A stretch of DNA of 64,000 bases. Origin: Ascidia mentula. Lineage: Eukaryota; Chordata; Ascidiacea; Phlebobranchia; Ascidiidae. Position numbers and translations under genes: made by a program. Positions 24,209 through 38,600 of this stretch are shown piece after piece (the stretch's first letter is position 1; each line of letters starts with the position of its first letter). The notes under the pieces are model-generated. The model did no database searches. It was not told where the DNA came from and worked only from the letters and a program-made list of their open reading frames with translations. The stretch spans positions 13,654,001 through 13,718,000 of the forward strand of contig OX387201.1 in NCBI GenBank assembly GCA_947561715.1, written 5' to 3'.

Positions 24209-27200
24209 TGCACTCCCCAGTAGAAAGTTCCAAATCACAAGGGGCGATGATGTCCACTTTGCACGTTTAAGGTGGTCAAAAAGCAATCAAACTGGTAAAA
24301 TGATTTAATTTGGTGCCTAACGGCAGAACCTGTATGGGAAATAACGTACAGGGAAATTTGTATTACTTGCCTGCATATTTCACCCCTAAAGTTAAGTACA
24401 AGGTTTAGTTGCAAACAGAATCACACAGTCGAACCAACCTTCGACATTTCTACGTACCTACTTGGTACATGCCAATTTAAATGTCACACAAGTCAAGTAA
24501 ACCCTTTACCACTTATCACCCCTACATATTTCTTAGCATAAAGATTGATAAGCTGTGCGTTAACGTTCTCTATGCAAGTTCCCAAATTGCCCGTTTCCGA
24601 TGCGTGTCGACGCGTAACGTATATTTAACCCGTTAAGTGTCCTCGCCGCAGTGCTGACACGCCCCAAGGCGTCTTGCCCACTTACATCAAAGCAAGTATT
24701 GCGACGTTAACACAGCACACGCATCCTAACATCACCTTGTAAACTCCTAATTCTATACATAAACAACTGTATAACGTGCAGCACAGAGATTTCAGCGCCG
24801 ACATGTATTTCGCAGATTGTTCACGTATTTCCAGGATCATTCTGACTCAAATCTTGGCAACACTCGGTCAAATGTTTGTTGCGTGGTATAGCCTCACGTA
24901 ACACGTTCCCATACATACTAAATGTTACACAAGCCTTGTGGCCTTTCGTTGTTGTTGCTACTGCTGCTACTGCGTCATCAGGAGTGTGTGTGGGAAGGAA
25001 ACCGGTGAAAAGTATGTTCGGTTGTGATGTGGTCCCGCGCGCACGAGTGGCCGACTCACTGCTGTGTAAGCGTGTGGTGTCAGCACTTATGACGAAACAT
25101 ACAAGGCAAGGAAGTAATAAACATGCGCATTCAGGGTAGGATTCGAGCATGATTTTGTTACCTATCTCACGCACGCATACCAAGCCTTACAACGTTTCTA
25201 CACTATTCTGCAAAACTGCACTTCTAAATATTTTTTGTTGTTGTTTCGCTGTTGCAAATGATCCTTTCATCGCTGCCCAGTATTAGGTACACTTGCTACT
25301 CCCAAACATACATCAGGAATCATTAGGCTTTCTCGAAATACGTCCGCATATCGTTACCTCCAGAAACGATCGCATATGTTTCCAAGTACTCGGGGCAAAC
25401 AGTTCAACGCGGTTTCATCTAATATAAATAGTGAAGGGCTGTAGACATGTCGCTAGCCTGTATCTTTTCTCCTTGGCCTCGCAGCCGCCGTTGTGGCCCA
25501 ATAACATCCTTTTTTCAGCACACGACCCGAGCCATAATCCCTAGGTTCAACATTATGCAGATAGGATTGTTAAGTTAAAGCAAAGTTACAGTTTCCTTGT
25601 AAATACCTTTCATATCCCTATTAGCGCGCACAAATGTAAATCAAAATCGAAGATTTATATGAAATGGCCAGCATTACAACCTCACAATGAAAACTGCTGC
25701 ACATTTTGTTTCATGCAGTTGACTTGACGTTTGCAAACGACACATCTTTATGGTCCCATATGGTTTAGCATCTATACTCTGCATACAATAATTGCCTTCC
25801 CATTCTTAGCCACAATGACCAGAAATCCTTCGTAAACATAACGCGCACCTTACTATATCTTCTGCTGCTTGTTTCGTATGATGCTGTGCGTGATATTACT
25901 GTTAAAACACGGACTGTTCGCGTACAGCGCGTTTGCTTATTCATCGCGTCGAAATCTGTCGGAACAGAGTTTGCGCAGACTTCCTCAGCAGCGGCAAACT
26001 TCTGGTGCAGCGCAGTGGTAGTTATACAGCAGCGTGATTACAGCATTAACAACAAAGCATGGCGCGCTTATGCGAGTGTAGCGTCAAAGTGCGAGAGAAC
26101 GTCGCGCAACCTTTCAGCATGACCCGATCGGCATGCGATCCACACTCAGGTAAATTCGCTGTGCGAAGCTTTCGGTCGGAGTGACATTTCTATACCCTAC
26201 AAGCTCACGTCATTTTTGACACATCGTCCCAATAATGTCGCCGTAATGCAGCAGTTATGCCAGCAAAGCAGATGTGTACCAAGAACTCATTTTATTGCTG
26301 TTACTCATCTAAAATCTTGTTTAGTTTGGCAACCGTGCGATGACATGTTAAGTATTTAAGTCGACACACGCCCTCGTCTTGATCTTTTCAAGCTTCATTG
26401 GTCTGTTTAGGGTTTAGCTGCTAACATACACTGCCGGTCAATAACCAAACAAAATGGATATGCACCATTTCGCTGTTGTTTAACATTAGCAGGGTTCTGC
26501 ATATGATACATATACGTTTTAATACCTAACTACATCTATCATGCCCTTCGTTCAGTGGCAAACTTTCTTATTACCTGCACCAGTAATTCAATTACGTTGT
26601 TGTATAGTTTAAGTATATTAAAAGAGCATACTGCGCCTTTTCGGCACCGGGCAAAAAATGTAACTGCCTATATGCGTTAAATGCCAGGCAGTTTGCACGT
26701 TTGTGCTATCACAATATTCGGGTTTTACGCAAATATGCGTGCTCACGCACGAAGCCGAAGGCACTATACACGTTTATAAGGCGCCCGCCGTCCAATGCCC
26801 AAGCGGTGTCTCGTGTGTCTAAAAATCGACCGCGGCGTTTGTGAGGCCAAGAAATGTGAAATGCCAGTCAAGCGATAGTTGTGTGAGACGCAGTGGGCGG
26901 TTTTGGATGCAACAAGTCAGATGACATTTTCAATGGGCGCTTTCTCCACTGGCTGTGGTTGTGAAATGTTAGAAACCGTTATGCCCGACCCGATCGCAAT
27001 CGCTTTGTGGTGCAGGGTGAAGGTTAAAAATGCGCTGCGGCGAACGTTCACCAGAAACTGAAAGTGATATTACCATGCTTGATTTCGCTTTTTCGCTGCA
27101 TTCAAAAACAAAATCATAAACTAATAAAGCAAACAACGCTTCTCCGTAATACGAGTCATTTGCTTTATGACAGGTCACTTGACAACGGTTCGCCATACTG

Positions 27201-28364
27201 TAAAAGGTAATCAAATACTGCAACCAGGCCAATTACCGAGCATTTACAAGGGTTAAGTAAGTTTTAAAATCAATTAAAACATTAAGAATCGATGTAATGT
27301 TGGATTTGAAGATAAGACAATGGAAAAATGCTCCCCAAAGGTAAAATTATTTGACCCTTTTTGTGCATCAAAGTCAGTTTTGCATTTATTGCGCTCATTT
27401 GCTTGATTTTTAACCAGAGTATATGAGCCACACATCGGTTTCTTTACCACACCGGGATCCAGACCACAGTTATCCTGGACACGAATCTCAGCCAGGTATT
27501 CTGATTGTTTTATCGACGGATGTTTCATTTACCAAACCGGGATTCGAACCCGGCTTATCCTTGTCACGAACTTCGACATGGTATTCTTCTTAAATGGTCG
27601 AATACTACGACTTGACTAATTGAAACAGCAATCTTGCGCCACCTAACGGGACTGTTTACATTTGAGCAATGCCGCGTGAATGAACAATGTTTGTCAGACT
27701 GACTGTCATCTCATTTCAACTCAGAACCGAAACCCACCAGTAACATCGTTTATTTCCACCCGTCATAAATGACTGAAATCTTGTGTAGCTTTATCCTTGC
27801 GTAATGACATGCACATCCAATTACAAAGAAGATTTTATTGCGGAAATACCGAAAAGCCATGAATCGCCATAGAGTATAAGTGTATGCAAGGAAGGTATCT
27901 ATGATAATATTAATATGTAGAATGCAAATTTCCATACGTGATTTATTTGTTTTTCATACCTCCAATAGCAATATTTGCTGTAACATGATCAGTCTGATAA
28001 AATTTAGGAATATACATTTCGCTCTGTGGGCATTGTTAGTTCCTATATGCAGTAAACAACATACAGCAATATAAAACGTGGTTAAAATGTAAAAAAAATA
28101 ATACAATTTAGAAAAGGAAAACAAAATCATTATACACCCTGTTACAGCAGTGCTGTTACCGAGTGAGCGTCATAACACCATACGGTGGCACGCATAGTAG
28201 AAAACAATAAATATACATTGTGTTGAATGGAAGCAACGAAAATACAAGAAAAAAATGTTTATTTCTTTTTACAGAAGCGCAAGCTTTATTTATGTGCAAC
28301 TTTTTGTTGAGCTGTAGACAGGGCCACTATTTCGACATATACAGAATGTTTCATGTTGTTGGAA
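24209..28364. other. Gene-poor interval
   Basis: This lies upstream of calcium-sensor copy 2 and downstream of the last fibrinogen-like copy. No exon series was recognised on either strand. Parts of 24.6-27.0 kb look richer in CpG than the flanks. tRNA-like pieces occur near 27440-27600. Open frames of 60-120 codons are present but look like chance frames. Confidence 0.5.
27440..27600 (-). repeat. Pair of tRNA-like fragments
   Basis: Read on the minus strand, ccgggttcgaatcccggttt (about 27534-27555) is a perfect five-pair T-arm with B box. A second, degraded version lies at about 27450-27475. Each is followed by similar text (aggtattc / tggtattct on the plus strand). No 5' half of a tRNA is present, so these look like a tandem pair of tRNA-derived repeat pieces. 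Confidence 0.45.
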
Positions 28365-30953
28365 TTATCCCCAGCATTCGAGTGGGCCGATCGTATAGTA
28401 ACCAGATTCTCCAGCATCACCTGTATCTCCAAATGCGACTTTACTCACTGGCAAATCGCTTTTCAATGTCACGTACCCATCATCAAAGGTACTAATAGAA
28501 TTGCTGTTTTGATCGCAGTTGCATTTAAAATCTGGATCGATGCAAGTACCTTTATAGGACAAAACAATTTTACCTCTGTAACTTTCAACAAAAAAGTACA
28601 ATAAGTATAGACCTATACATTAATATGTGGGTAGTTACAAGCAAACATATGTAGGTCACTGAGTAACGTTCTGTTTTGTGATATGACACATAACCAATCA
28701 CACGTTTTTTATAGAGTAAACATAAACATAATATTTCAACGAAAAACCTAAAATGGTGACTAATTGGGTGAAATTAGTTTTCGTGCGAACTGATCAGATA
28801 TGTAGGTGCTCACAACATTACGCAATCGTGGTGGGTAGTGACTAAATTTTGAAAGCATTTTAACTGACAGTAGCATATGAAGTGAATTACATGACAACAA
28901 TCGCCTGACGACGCTAAAATAAACGCTTTTTGCTATAATTAATTGTCAGCAATACACGATAAAATACATTAAAATTTAATACATGCATTTAAAGTTGTGG
29001 TGATAACATAATGCAAACCAGAACCTTCTAACTGACAAAGTAGTTAATATTAACCAGCTTTGCAAAACAAAACGATTTTTTTTGTTTTGAATAAAGCACC
29101 TGTATCCCCACACACACATGAGTAAGGGGTGTTTGTTCCAGCCCAATGATTCTTAAATATCCCGTCTTTACCAGCATAAGATCCATACACTAATCCAGGT
29201 ACGTGCAAAACAGAACCGGTGCAGATGTACTAAAAACATTTTCATTTAGGAAAATAAAAATCTCGAAACATTTTTTCACTGTTTAAACTTTTTTGCAAGT
29301 TGTTTATTTTACATTTTTAAATGATATTTTACCACTTATCAAGATATTCCATACCTTTAAATACTGTCTGCACTCAGCAGAAGCGCCAATAATCGCTTGT
29401 ATTTGGTGGCTTGTCAGTGTGTAGTTTATGTAGTGTTTGTCACACAGTGGTAGTTCGCAACTGCCGACCTCCGTCGGTGTCTTAGATTCGGGATCAACAA
29501 TTGTTTCTGTGTGTGGTATATATAATCACGGTTTCCATAACAGATTTATTTGCAAAAGGTATTTTGTGTAGGCTATATATAGATTCGATTGGTGTGCTTT
29601 ATCATCTAGTCTAAACAAACTTGTTTGTATGAAATGGGGATTTTTGTTTATAAATCATGGTAGACGTTTTACGGTATATATTTGATGGGCGCACACGTAC
29701 AAACAAAATTCATTACTGCCATGGTCTGCCATGCGGCCGCCGTCGTAAAAATACAGTACGTTTATGCCAGAAGATCAGTACATTTTTAATTGCAATATGC
29801 CTGGCAGCAACAGGAATTTCAAAATTCATTACATCTTGACGTAATAACAGCCTTCACAAGTGGCAATGTGACTGAATTAAATCACAATTCCATCTATTGC
29901 GTCATCAAAGAACAGAGTGGTTATTTGTTTTGTTTTAAGCTGATGGTAACAACGTATGTATAGTGTTTTAAGAAAACTACAGTAAATATGGCATCATGGC
30001 AACAAAAATAAGGAACAAAGCAATTATCAACCCTTTTTTTCTGAGAAACAAAGTGTTACAATCGAATCTTACTTGCCAATCCACCCTCAAACTGACAAGT
30101 AGCATTGAACGGGTCTGTAGTTTCATCGTTCGGATGAATCAAGTATGTTCCATTTACTCTCTCTGCCACGTGGGCACACGTTTCTACTATTCTCACATCT
30201 GTGGAAAAGTAATATAGACTGTAAACACCATTCGACAAACAAGATGTTTTTTTTTTAATTTACCAGTTTCACATTTTCTTCCGCTGAAGCCAACCGGGCA
30301 GATGCAGTAAAATCCGTTGTAAATATCGTGACAGGTTCCATTGTTCATGCATTCGTTCATCGCACAATCGTCTACAGCTAAATCGCGAAGATTTTTGTCA
30401 CAAGATGTTGCAGTGACTTGTATTTTTGAATTTGCTCATTTCGGCTGACGGCAGCTTTACATATGGGCATTAATTCATACCAGGAATGGTTCACAAATAT
30501 CTTTTAAACCATGTCTCACACGTTTATCAGAAAAAAATTATCGCGCCCGTCTTAATTTATACATGTTAGTCTTATTTTACTGGTGGTTATATATACCACT
30601 ATTCACTAACTCAAACATCCTCGGCCTAATTTTTTTTAAAACTTTGCCCCGCCACACTTTAGGAAGCAATAATGGTTAATAGTCCACTTTTAGGGAAACG
30701 AATTTAAATTGCAATCCTAATAAAAGCCCAGTACGACAAACACAACCACTGAAATCACGAAATGTTTTACTAAATAACGCTTGGGAATGCTGGGAATTTT
30801 GGATCAAACCCCACAAAACTTACTGTTGCTTTCGCTTGCGCAGCCAAGAGGTTCCGATCCAGTGTAAAATGCGGTAATTTTAGCTGTGACTTCCACTTTG
30901 TAAGTTAGATATGGTATGACAAACATCAAGGCTTGCATGCATGTGGCCCTCAT
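28365..30953 (-). CDS. Secreted EGF plus fibrinogen-like protein, copy A (6 exons)
   Basis: A predicted secreted protein of 286 residues. Exons in transcript order: 30953-30824, 30377-30264, 30198-30073, 29506-29355, 29229-29100, 28573-28365. All junctions are GT-AG and in frame. Exon 1 encodes [19 protein letters not shown], a probable signal peptide. Exon 2 is one EGF domain with six cysteines (spacing 4-5-8-1-8), starting VDDCAMNEC and ending [10 protein letters not shown]. Exons 3-6 encode a fibrinogen-like domain closest in style to CNTNAP/neurexin [10 protein letters not shown] with [11 protein letters not shown] at its start, and [24 protein letters not shown] and [11 protein letters not shown] at its end. 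No membrane segment follows. The function is unknown; lectin-like or adhesion roles are typical of such domains. This is the most downstream of four tandem copies and appears intact. The last acceptor (agag before gtaaaattg) is the least certain junction. Confidence 0.85.
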
Positions 30954-32167
30954 AACGACTATTATTTGAAAATGTCTATTCACAATAAATAACTCTTTTT
31001 TTTATCTTCAAGTATAGCTTGATGATTTCGTTGTAACGGCGTTTTTTAGAAAACCCAACATATTCATAACTAACTTATTCATTTTGCAAAAAAACTGCCA
31101 ATTAGAGCGATCACATGTTTTACTCTCACAGTTTCACATGTTTAATTTTTAGACAGATGACTGTTTGTCTATAGCAAATATGAGACTCGATTGGCCCAAA
31201 ACCACTATGACTAAAACTGAACAACAGTTATCAATTCACTAATCTAGTTTGGTCCCAATTAGAATGTTAGCTGCGGTTTATGTGCTTTTTTGTCTCATTA
31301 GTAACGACACACCGGAAGTGATTGATCTTGGTAGGCCTGCACAGTGCCATCTGGCGAGAATACAAACTAACTATAACTAACCGGTATTCTTCAGCTTTAA
31401 CTGATTTTAGAATTAAATACACTTGCAGAAGGTCGCTTTGACATGGAAACCCCTTGTTGTTTTAAACCCAAAAAACAGTGCAATATTGAACTTTAGGAAT
31501 ATAGGCAGGGTTACCATCGGGACGAGATAAAAAATAAAGACGTTGCATTTAGATGCCGAAATCTTGTATAGGATTATCCTTGCGTAAATGGCCTGCACAT
31601 CCGAATACAAAGAAGATTTTATTGCAGAGATATCGAAAAGGCATGAATCGTCATTGAGTATAAGTATGCGGGCAAGGAAAAGTACCAATGATAATATTAA
31701 AAAATAATCATGGCCCATTTAAGTACAAATTTCCATACGTGATTTATTTGTTTTTCATTTACCTCCAATAGCAATATTTGCTATAAAACATGATCAGCCT
31801 GATAAAATTTAGGAATATACATTTCGCTCTGTGGGCATCGTTAGTTCCTACATGCAGTAAACAACATACAGCAATATAAAACGTGGTTAAAATGTAAAAA
31901 AAATAAACAACTCAGAAAAAGGAATTAAAACCATTATACACCTGTTACAGCAGTGCTGTTACCGAGTGAGCGTCATAACACCATACGGTGGCACGCATAG
32001 TAGAAAACAATAAATATACTTTGTGTTGAATGGAAGCAACGAAAATACAAGAAAAAAATGTTTATTTCTTTTTACAGAAGCGCAAATTTTATTTATGTGC
32101 AACTTTTTGTTGAGCTGTAGACAGGGCCACTATTTCGACATATACAGAATGTTTCATGTTGTTGGAA
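30954..32167. other. Spacer between copies A and B
   Basis: Upstream flank of copy A and downstream flank of copy B. It is homologous to 34633-35639 and 39432-40438, except that about 260 bp near 31731-31980 is absent from those two spacers. Repeated open frames here are shared only because the DNA is duplicated. It presumably holds the copy A promoter. Confidence 0.6.
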
Positions 32168-34632
32168 TTATCCCCAGCATTCGAGTGGGCCGATCGTATA
32201 GTAACCAGATTCTCCAGCATTACCTGTATCTCCAAATGCGACTTTACTCACTGGCAAATCGCTTTTCAAGGTCACGTACCCATCATCAAAGGTACTAATA
32301 GATTTGCTGTTTTGATCGCAGTTGCATTTAAAATCTGGATCGATGCAAGTACCTTTATAGGACAAAACAATTTTACCTCTGTAACTTTCAACAAAAAAGT
32401 ACAATAAGTATAGACCTATACATTAATCTGTGAGTAGTTACAAGCAAACATATGTAGGTCACTGAGTAACGTTCTGTTTTGTGATATGACACATAACCAA
32501 TCACACGTTTTTTATAGAGTAAACATAAACACAATATTACAACTAAAAACCTAAAATGGTGACTAATTGGGTGAAATTAGTTTTCGTGCGAACTGATCAG
32601 ATACGTAGGTGCTCACAGCATTACGCAATCGTGGTGGGTAGTGACTAAATTTTGAAAGCATTTTAACTGACAGTATTCAAATCATAATCCTAACCAGAAG
32701 CATATGAAGTGAATTACATAGCAACAATCGCCTGACGAGGCCAAAATTACCGCTTTTTTGTCAGCAATACACGATAAAATACATTACAATTTAATACATG
32801 CATTTAAAGTTGTGGTGATAACATTAGATGCAAACCAGAAACTTCCAACTGACAAAGTAGTTAATATTAACCAGCTTTGCAAAACAAAACGATTTTTTTG
32901 TTTTTAATAAAGCACCTGTATCCCCACACACACATGAGAAAGGGGTGTTTGTTCCAGCCCAATGATCCTTAAATATCCCGTCTTTACCAGCATAAGATCC
33001 ATACACTAATCCACGTAAGTGCAAAACAGAACCGGTGCAGTTGTACTAAAAACATTTTCTTTTCGGAAATAAAAATCTCGAAATATTTTTTCACTGTTTA
33101 AACTTTTTTGCAAGTTGTTTATTTTACACTTAAATGATATCTTACCACTTATCAAGATATTCCATACCTTCAAATACTGTCTGCACTCTGCAGAAGCGCC
33201 AATAATCGCTTGTATTTGGTGGCTTGTCAGTGCGTAGTTTATGTAGTGTTTGTCACACAGTGCTGATTCGCAGGTTACCTCCATCGTTGGTTTAGATTCG
33301 AGATCAACAATTGTTTCTGTGTGTGGTATATAATCACGTAATGTGTTTATTTTCAAGAGTTAGTTTGTGTACATATAGTTTCGTCTAGCGTGCTTAGTTT
33401 TTTCATTTATTCTAAACGGACTTGTTTGTATGAAATGGGGATTTTAGTTTATAAAACACCGCAGTTGACGTTTTACGGTGTATTTGGGCGCTAACGTACA
33501 AACAAAAGTCATTACATTTTGACGTAATAACAGCCTTCACAATTTGTGATGTGACTGAATTAAATCACAATTCCATCTATTGCGTCATCAAAGAGCAGAG
33601 TGGTTATTTGTTTTGGTGTTGGCCGATGGTAACAACATATGTATAGTGTTCAAAAAAACTACATTAATTATGGCAACAAAAAATAAGGAACAAAGCAATT
33701 ATCAACCCTTTTTTTCTGAGAAACAAAGTGTTACAATCGAATCTTACTTGCCAATCCACCCTCAAACTGACAAGTAGCATTGAACGGGTCTGTAGTTTCA
33801 TCGTTCGGATGAATCAAGTATGTTCCATTTACTCTCTCTGCCACGTGGGCACACGTTTCTACTATTCTCACATCTGTGGAAAAGTAATATAGACTATAAA
33901 CACCAATCGACAATCAAGATATTTTTTGTTTTAATTTACCAGTTTCACATTTACTTCCGCTGAAGCCAGCGGGGCAGATGCAGTAGAATCCGTTGTAAAT
34001 ATCGTGACAGGTTCCATTGTTCGTGCATTCGTTCATCGCACAATCGTCTACAGCTAAAAACGCGAAGATTTTTTTCACAAGATGTTGCAGTGACTTGTAT
34101 TTTTGAATTTGCTAATGTCAGCTGACTGCAGTTTTACAAATGGGCATTAATTCATACCAGGAATGGTTCTCAAATATCTTTTAAACCATGTCTCACATGT
34201 TTATTAAAAAAAATTATCGCGCCCATCTTAATTTATACATGTTAGTCTTATTTTACTGGTGGTTATATATACCACTATTCACTAACTCAAACATCCTCGG
34301 CCTAATTTTTTTTAAAACTTTGCCCCGGCACACTTTAGGAAGCAATAATGGCTACGTATGGTCCACTTTTAGGGAAACGAATTTAAACTGCAATCCTAAT
34401 AAAAGCCCAGTACGACAAACACAACCACTGAAATCACGAAATGTTTTACTAAATAACACTTGGGAATGCTGGGAATTTTGGATTAAACCCCACAAAACTT
34501 ACTGTTGCTTTCGCTTGCGCAGCCAAGAGGTTCCGATCCAGTGTAGAATGCGGTAATTTTAGCTGTGACTTCCACTTTGTAAGTTAGATATGGTATGACA
34601 AACATCAAGACTTGCATGCATGTGGCCCTCAT
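32168..34632 (-). CDS. Secreted EGF plus fibrinogen-like protein, copy B (6 exons)
   Basis: Exons in transcript order: 34632-34503, 34053-33940, 33873-33748, 33316-33168, 33045-32916, 32376-32168. The product is 285 residues, one codon shorter than copy A in exon 4. The architecture is the same: signal peptide [19 protein letters not shown], one EGF domain, then the CNTNAP-type fibrinogen-like domain ending [11 protein letters not shown]. Exon 4 is the most divergent part ([20 protein letters not shown] against [12 protein letters not shown] and SCELPLCD in copy A). Exon 5 reads [16 protein letters not shown]. All splice sites seen in copy A are kept, so this copy also looks functional. Confidence 0.85.
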
Positions 34633-35639
34633 AACGACTATTATTTGAAAATGTCTATTCACAATAAATAACTTAAAATTTTTTTTATCACAAACGTCTT
34701 CAAGTATAGCTTGATAATTTCTTTGTAACGGCATTTATTAGAAAACCCAACATATTCACAACCAACTTATTCATTTTGCAAAAAACTGCCAAATAGAGCG
34801 ATCACATGTTTTACTCTCACAGTTTCACATGTTTAAATTTTAGACAGATGACTGTTTGTCTATACTATAGCATATATGAGACTCGATTGGCCCAAATAAA
34901 CCACTATGACTAAAACTGAACAACAGTTATCGATTCACTTATCTAGTTTGGTCCAATTTGACTGCGGTACATGTGTTTTTTTGTCTCATTAGTAACGACA
35001 CACCGGAAGTGATTGATATTGGTAGGCCTGCTAAATACCCTTGCGAGAACTCCTGGCGAGAATACAAACTAACTATATAACTAACCGGTATTCTTCAGCT
35101 TTAACTGATTTTAGAATTAAACACACTTGCAGAAGGTCGCTTTGACATGGAAACCCCATGTTATTTTAAACCCCAAAAACAGTGCAATATTGAACTTCAG
35201 GAATATAAGCAGGGTTACCATCGGGACGAGATAAAAAATAAACACGTTGCATTTAGATGCCGAAATCTTGTACAGGATTATATTTGCGTAATGGCCTGCA
35301 CATCCGAATACAAAGAAGATTTTATTGCAGAGATATCGAAAAGCCATGAATCGTCATTGAGTATAAGTATGCGGGCAAGCAAAAGTACCAACGATAATAT
35401 TAAAATATAATCATGGCCCATTTAAGTACAAATTTGTGAGCGTCACAACACCATACGGTGGCACGCATAGTAGAAAACAATAAATATACATTGTGTTGAA
35501 TGGAAACAAAGAAAACAAGAAATATTTGTTTAGTTTTATTTTGACATGAGCGCGCAAGCTTTATTTATGTGCAACTTTTTGTTGAGCTGTAGACAGGGCC
35601 ACTATTTCGACATATACAGAATGTTTCATGTTGTTGGAA
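34633..35639. other. Spacer between copies B and C
   Basis: Upstream flank of copy B and downstream flank of copy C, nearly identical to 39432-40438. It lacks the segment of about 260 bp found in the A-B spacer. No gene was recognised. Confidence 0.6.
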
Positions 35640-38600
35640 TTATCCCCAGCATTCGAGTGGGCCGATCGTATAGTAACCAGATTCTCCAGCATTACCTGTA
35701 TCTCCAAATGCGACTTTACTCACTGGCAAATCGCTTTTCAAGGTCACGTACCCATCATCGAAGGTGGTAATATCATCGCTGTTTTGATCGCAGTTGCATT
35801 TAAAATCTGGATTGATGCAAGTACCTTTATAGGACAAAACAATTTATTTCAACAAGAAAGTACAATAAGTATAGTCCTATAAATTAACCCGTGGGTAGTT
35901 ACAAGCAAACATATGTAAGCCACTGAGTAACATTTTGTTTTGTGATTATATGACACATAACCAATCACACGTTTTTTATAGAGTAAATATAAACATAATG
36001 TTACAACTAAAAGTCTAAAATGATGACTTATTGAGTGAACGGGAGCAGCATGATGAGAAGTGTTCCTCGTTCGTTAAACTACCGAACTCGCTAAAACTTA
36101 ATTTAGCGATGTATTTACGAGCGAGGGCCTCGGCACGAAAGAGAAAACGAAAGATTACGTCCCTTTTCAGGAGAAAGAGATCTTGGCTTAGCCTTAAATA
36201 CTATGTTTCTGAATACGAGTTGCGTAATTTGCCATAATTTGCGCATATGCGACATAGAATCTTGAATTTAGCCCACATTTTTTGTTCGTTTACATTATTT
36301 AGGTAAGTTTACGATAATATGAGATCGCAATCACAAATCAAATTGTTGCTTTGGTTTTAGGCTTAACAGTTGAGGAAATGTCTTGACATTGTATTGATCA
36401 ATCTCATTTTAATTGATATAAAATTTTAATTGAATTACAATCCTACCACACTTACTTTGCGATTTATTAAAATCATTTACACGCCGAAAACTTACAATGG
36501 GTGTTAAAATACCCATAGTATCCTGATCAATATTATCAAATTTTTTCGCCTTCATTCGTGCAGAAAAATGTGCAAGGTCAGAGGCACATGAAAATTTACA
36601 ATTGGCGAAGTTTTATTTACATAAGACGTTATAAAAACAACCCATGCAAAATTGACACTATATTCTCGAATGTTGTTGTTCTGTCGATCGTTTTCACAAC
36701 ACTGAGTGTTGATGCAACTGCAAAAAAACTGTTGGTTTAACGACAGCAACTCCCTTGGTTGTGTTGGGCATTTTGATAAATGGCCGTTTCTTGATCGTTT
36801 CGAAATTTAAACGATTGGAAACATTTCGACGATTAAATGCGGATTAGTGTTGTTTCTTATTAAGCGATATTAAAATATTATTTTGTTTTGCTGTTAAATA
36901 CCTTTTATTTTATAGCTTTTGCAAATCTTCGAAAAATTAATTAAATATATACTGATATTGTAAATGTAGGCAAGCAAAATTAAACTATTATCCCCAAGTC
37001 TAACATATACCATTTTTGGCTTATTTTTAAAACAAATAATTGCAAAATATGCTGCCGTAATGCAGTTTTTCGACAAAAATTAGTTTAGCGAGTGGTCTGA
37101 GATCCTCGTTAGTCAGCGATGAACTAACGGGATCATTTTGCCAGAACGCGACTCGTCATGCCAAAAGTTGCGTTAGCTAGTTTATACGTCCATGTCAAAC
37201 CCGCTGAACTTCACGAGGTGTGCTCATCATGCCGCGCCATATACGTAGGTGCTCGCAACATTACGCAATCGTGGTGCTGGGTAGTGATTGAAAGCATATG
37301 AACTGACAGCTTACAAATCATAACACTAACCAGAAGCATATGTAGTTAATTATATGACAACAATCGACTGACTACGCTAAACTGAACACTTTTGCTATAA
37401 CTGTGCGAGGTAATTAGTTGTTAGCAGCACACGAGAAAATACATCAAAATTTAAGTAATGTATTTAAAGTTGTGGTGATAACATTTGATGCTCACCAGAA
37501 CATAGTATAGCTGGCTTATAGCAGTGGCCATATTAACCAGCTTTTCAAAATCAAAACGAATTTTCTGAAAAAAGCACCTGTATCCCCACAGACACATGAG
37601 TAAGGGGTGTTTGTTCCAGCCCAATGATTCTTAAATATCCCGTCTTTACCAGCATAAGATCCAAACGCTTTTCCAGTTCCGTGCAAAACAGAACCGGTGC
37701 AGTTGTACTAAAAACATTTTTATGGAAATAAAGATCTTGAAATACTTTTTCACTGTTTAAACTTTTTTGCAAGTTGTTTATTTTACATTTTTTGAATGAT
37801 ATTTTACCACTTCAAGATATTCCATACCTTTAAATACTGTCTGCACTCTGCAGAAGCGCCAATAATCGCTTGTATTTGGTGGCTTGTCAGTGTGTAGTTT
37901 ATGTAGTGTTTGTCACACAGTGGTAGTTCGCAACTGCCGACCTCCGTCGGTGTCTTAGATTCGGGATTAACAATGGTTTCTGTGTGTGGTATATATAATC
38001 ACGGTTTCCATAACAGATTTATTTGCAAACGGTATTTTGTGTAGGCTATATATAGATTCGATTGGTGTGCTTTTTCATCTAGTCTAAACAAACTTATTTG
38101 TATGAAATGGGGATTTTAGTTCATAAATCATGGTTGACATTTTACGGTATATATTTGATGGGCGCACACGTACAAACAAAATTCATTACTGCCATGGTCT
38201 GCCATGCGGCCGCCGTCGTAAAAATACAGTACGTTTATGCCAGAAGATCAGTACATTTTTAATTGCAATATGCCTGGCAGCAACAGGAATTTCAAAATTC
38301 ATTACATCTTGACGTAATAACAGCCTTCACAAGTGGTAATGTGACTGTTATAAATCACAATTCCATCTATTGCGTCATCAAAGAACAGAGTGGTTATTTG
38401 TTTTGTTTTAAGCCGATGGTAACAACGTATGTATAGTGTTTTAAGAAAACTACAGTAAATATGGCATCATGGCAACAAAAAATAAGGAACAAAGCAATTA
38501 TCAACCCTTTTTTTCTGAGAAACAAAGTGTTACAATCGAATCTTACTTGCCAATCCACCCTCAAACTGACAAGTAGCATTGAACGGGTCTGTAGTTTCAT

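Noticed and set aside
24876-26122. Possible small genes in the gene-poor interval
   Set aside because: Open frames on both strands are of chance length for the local base composition and show no motif, signal peptide or splice-linked partner.
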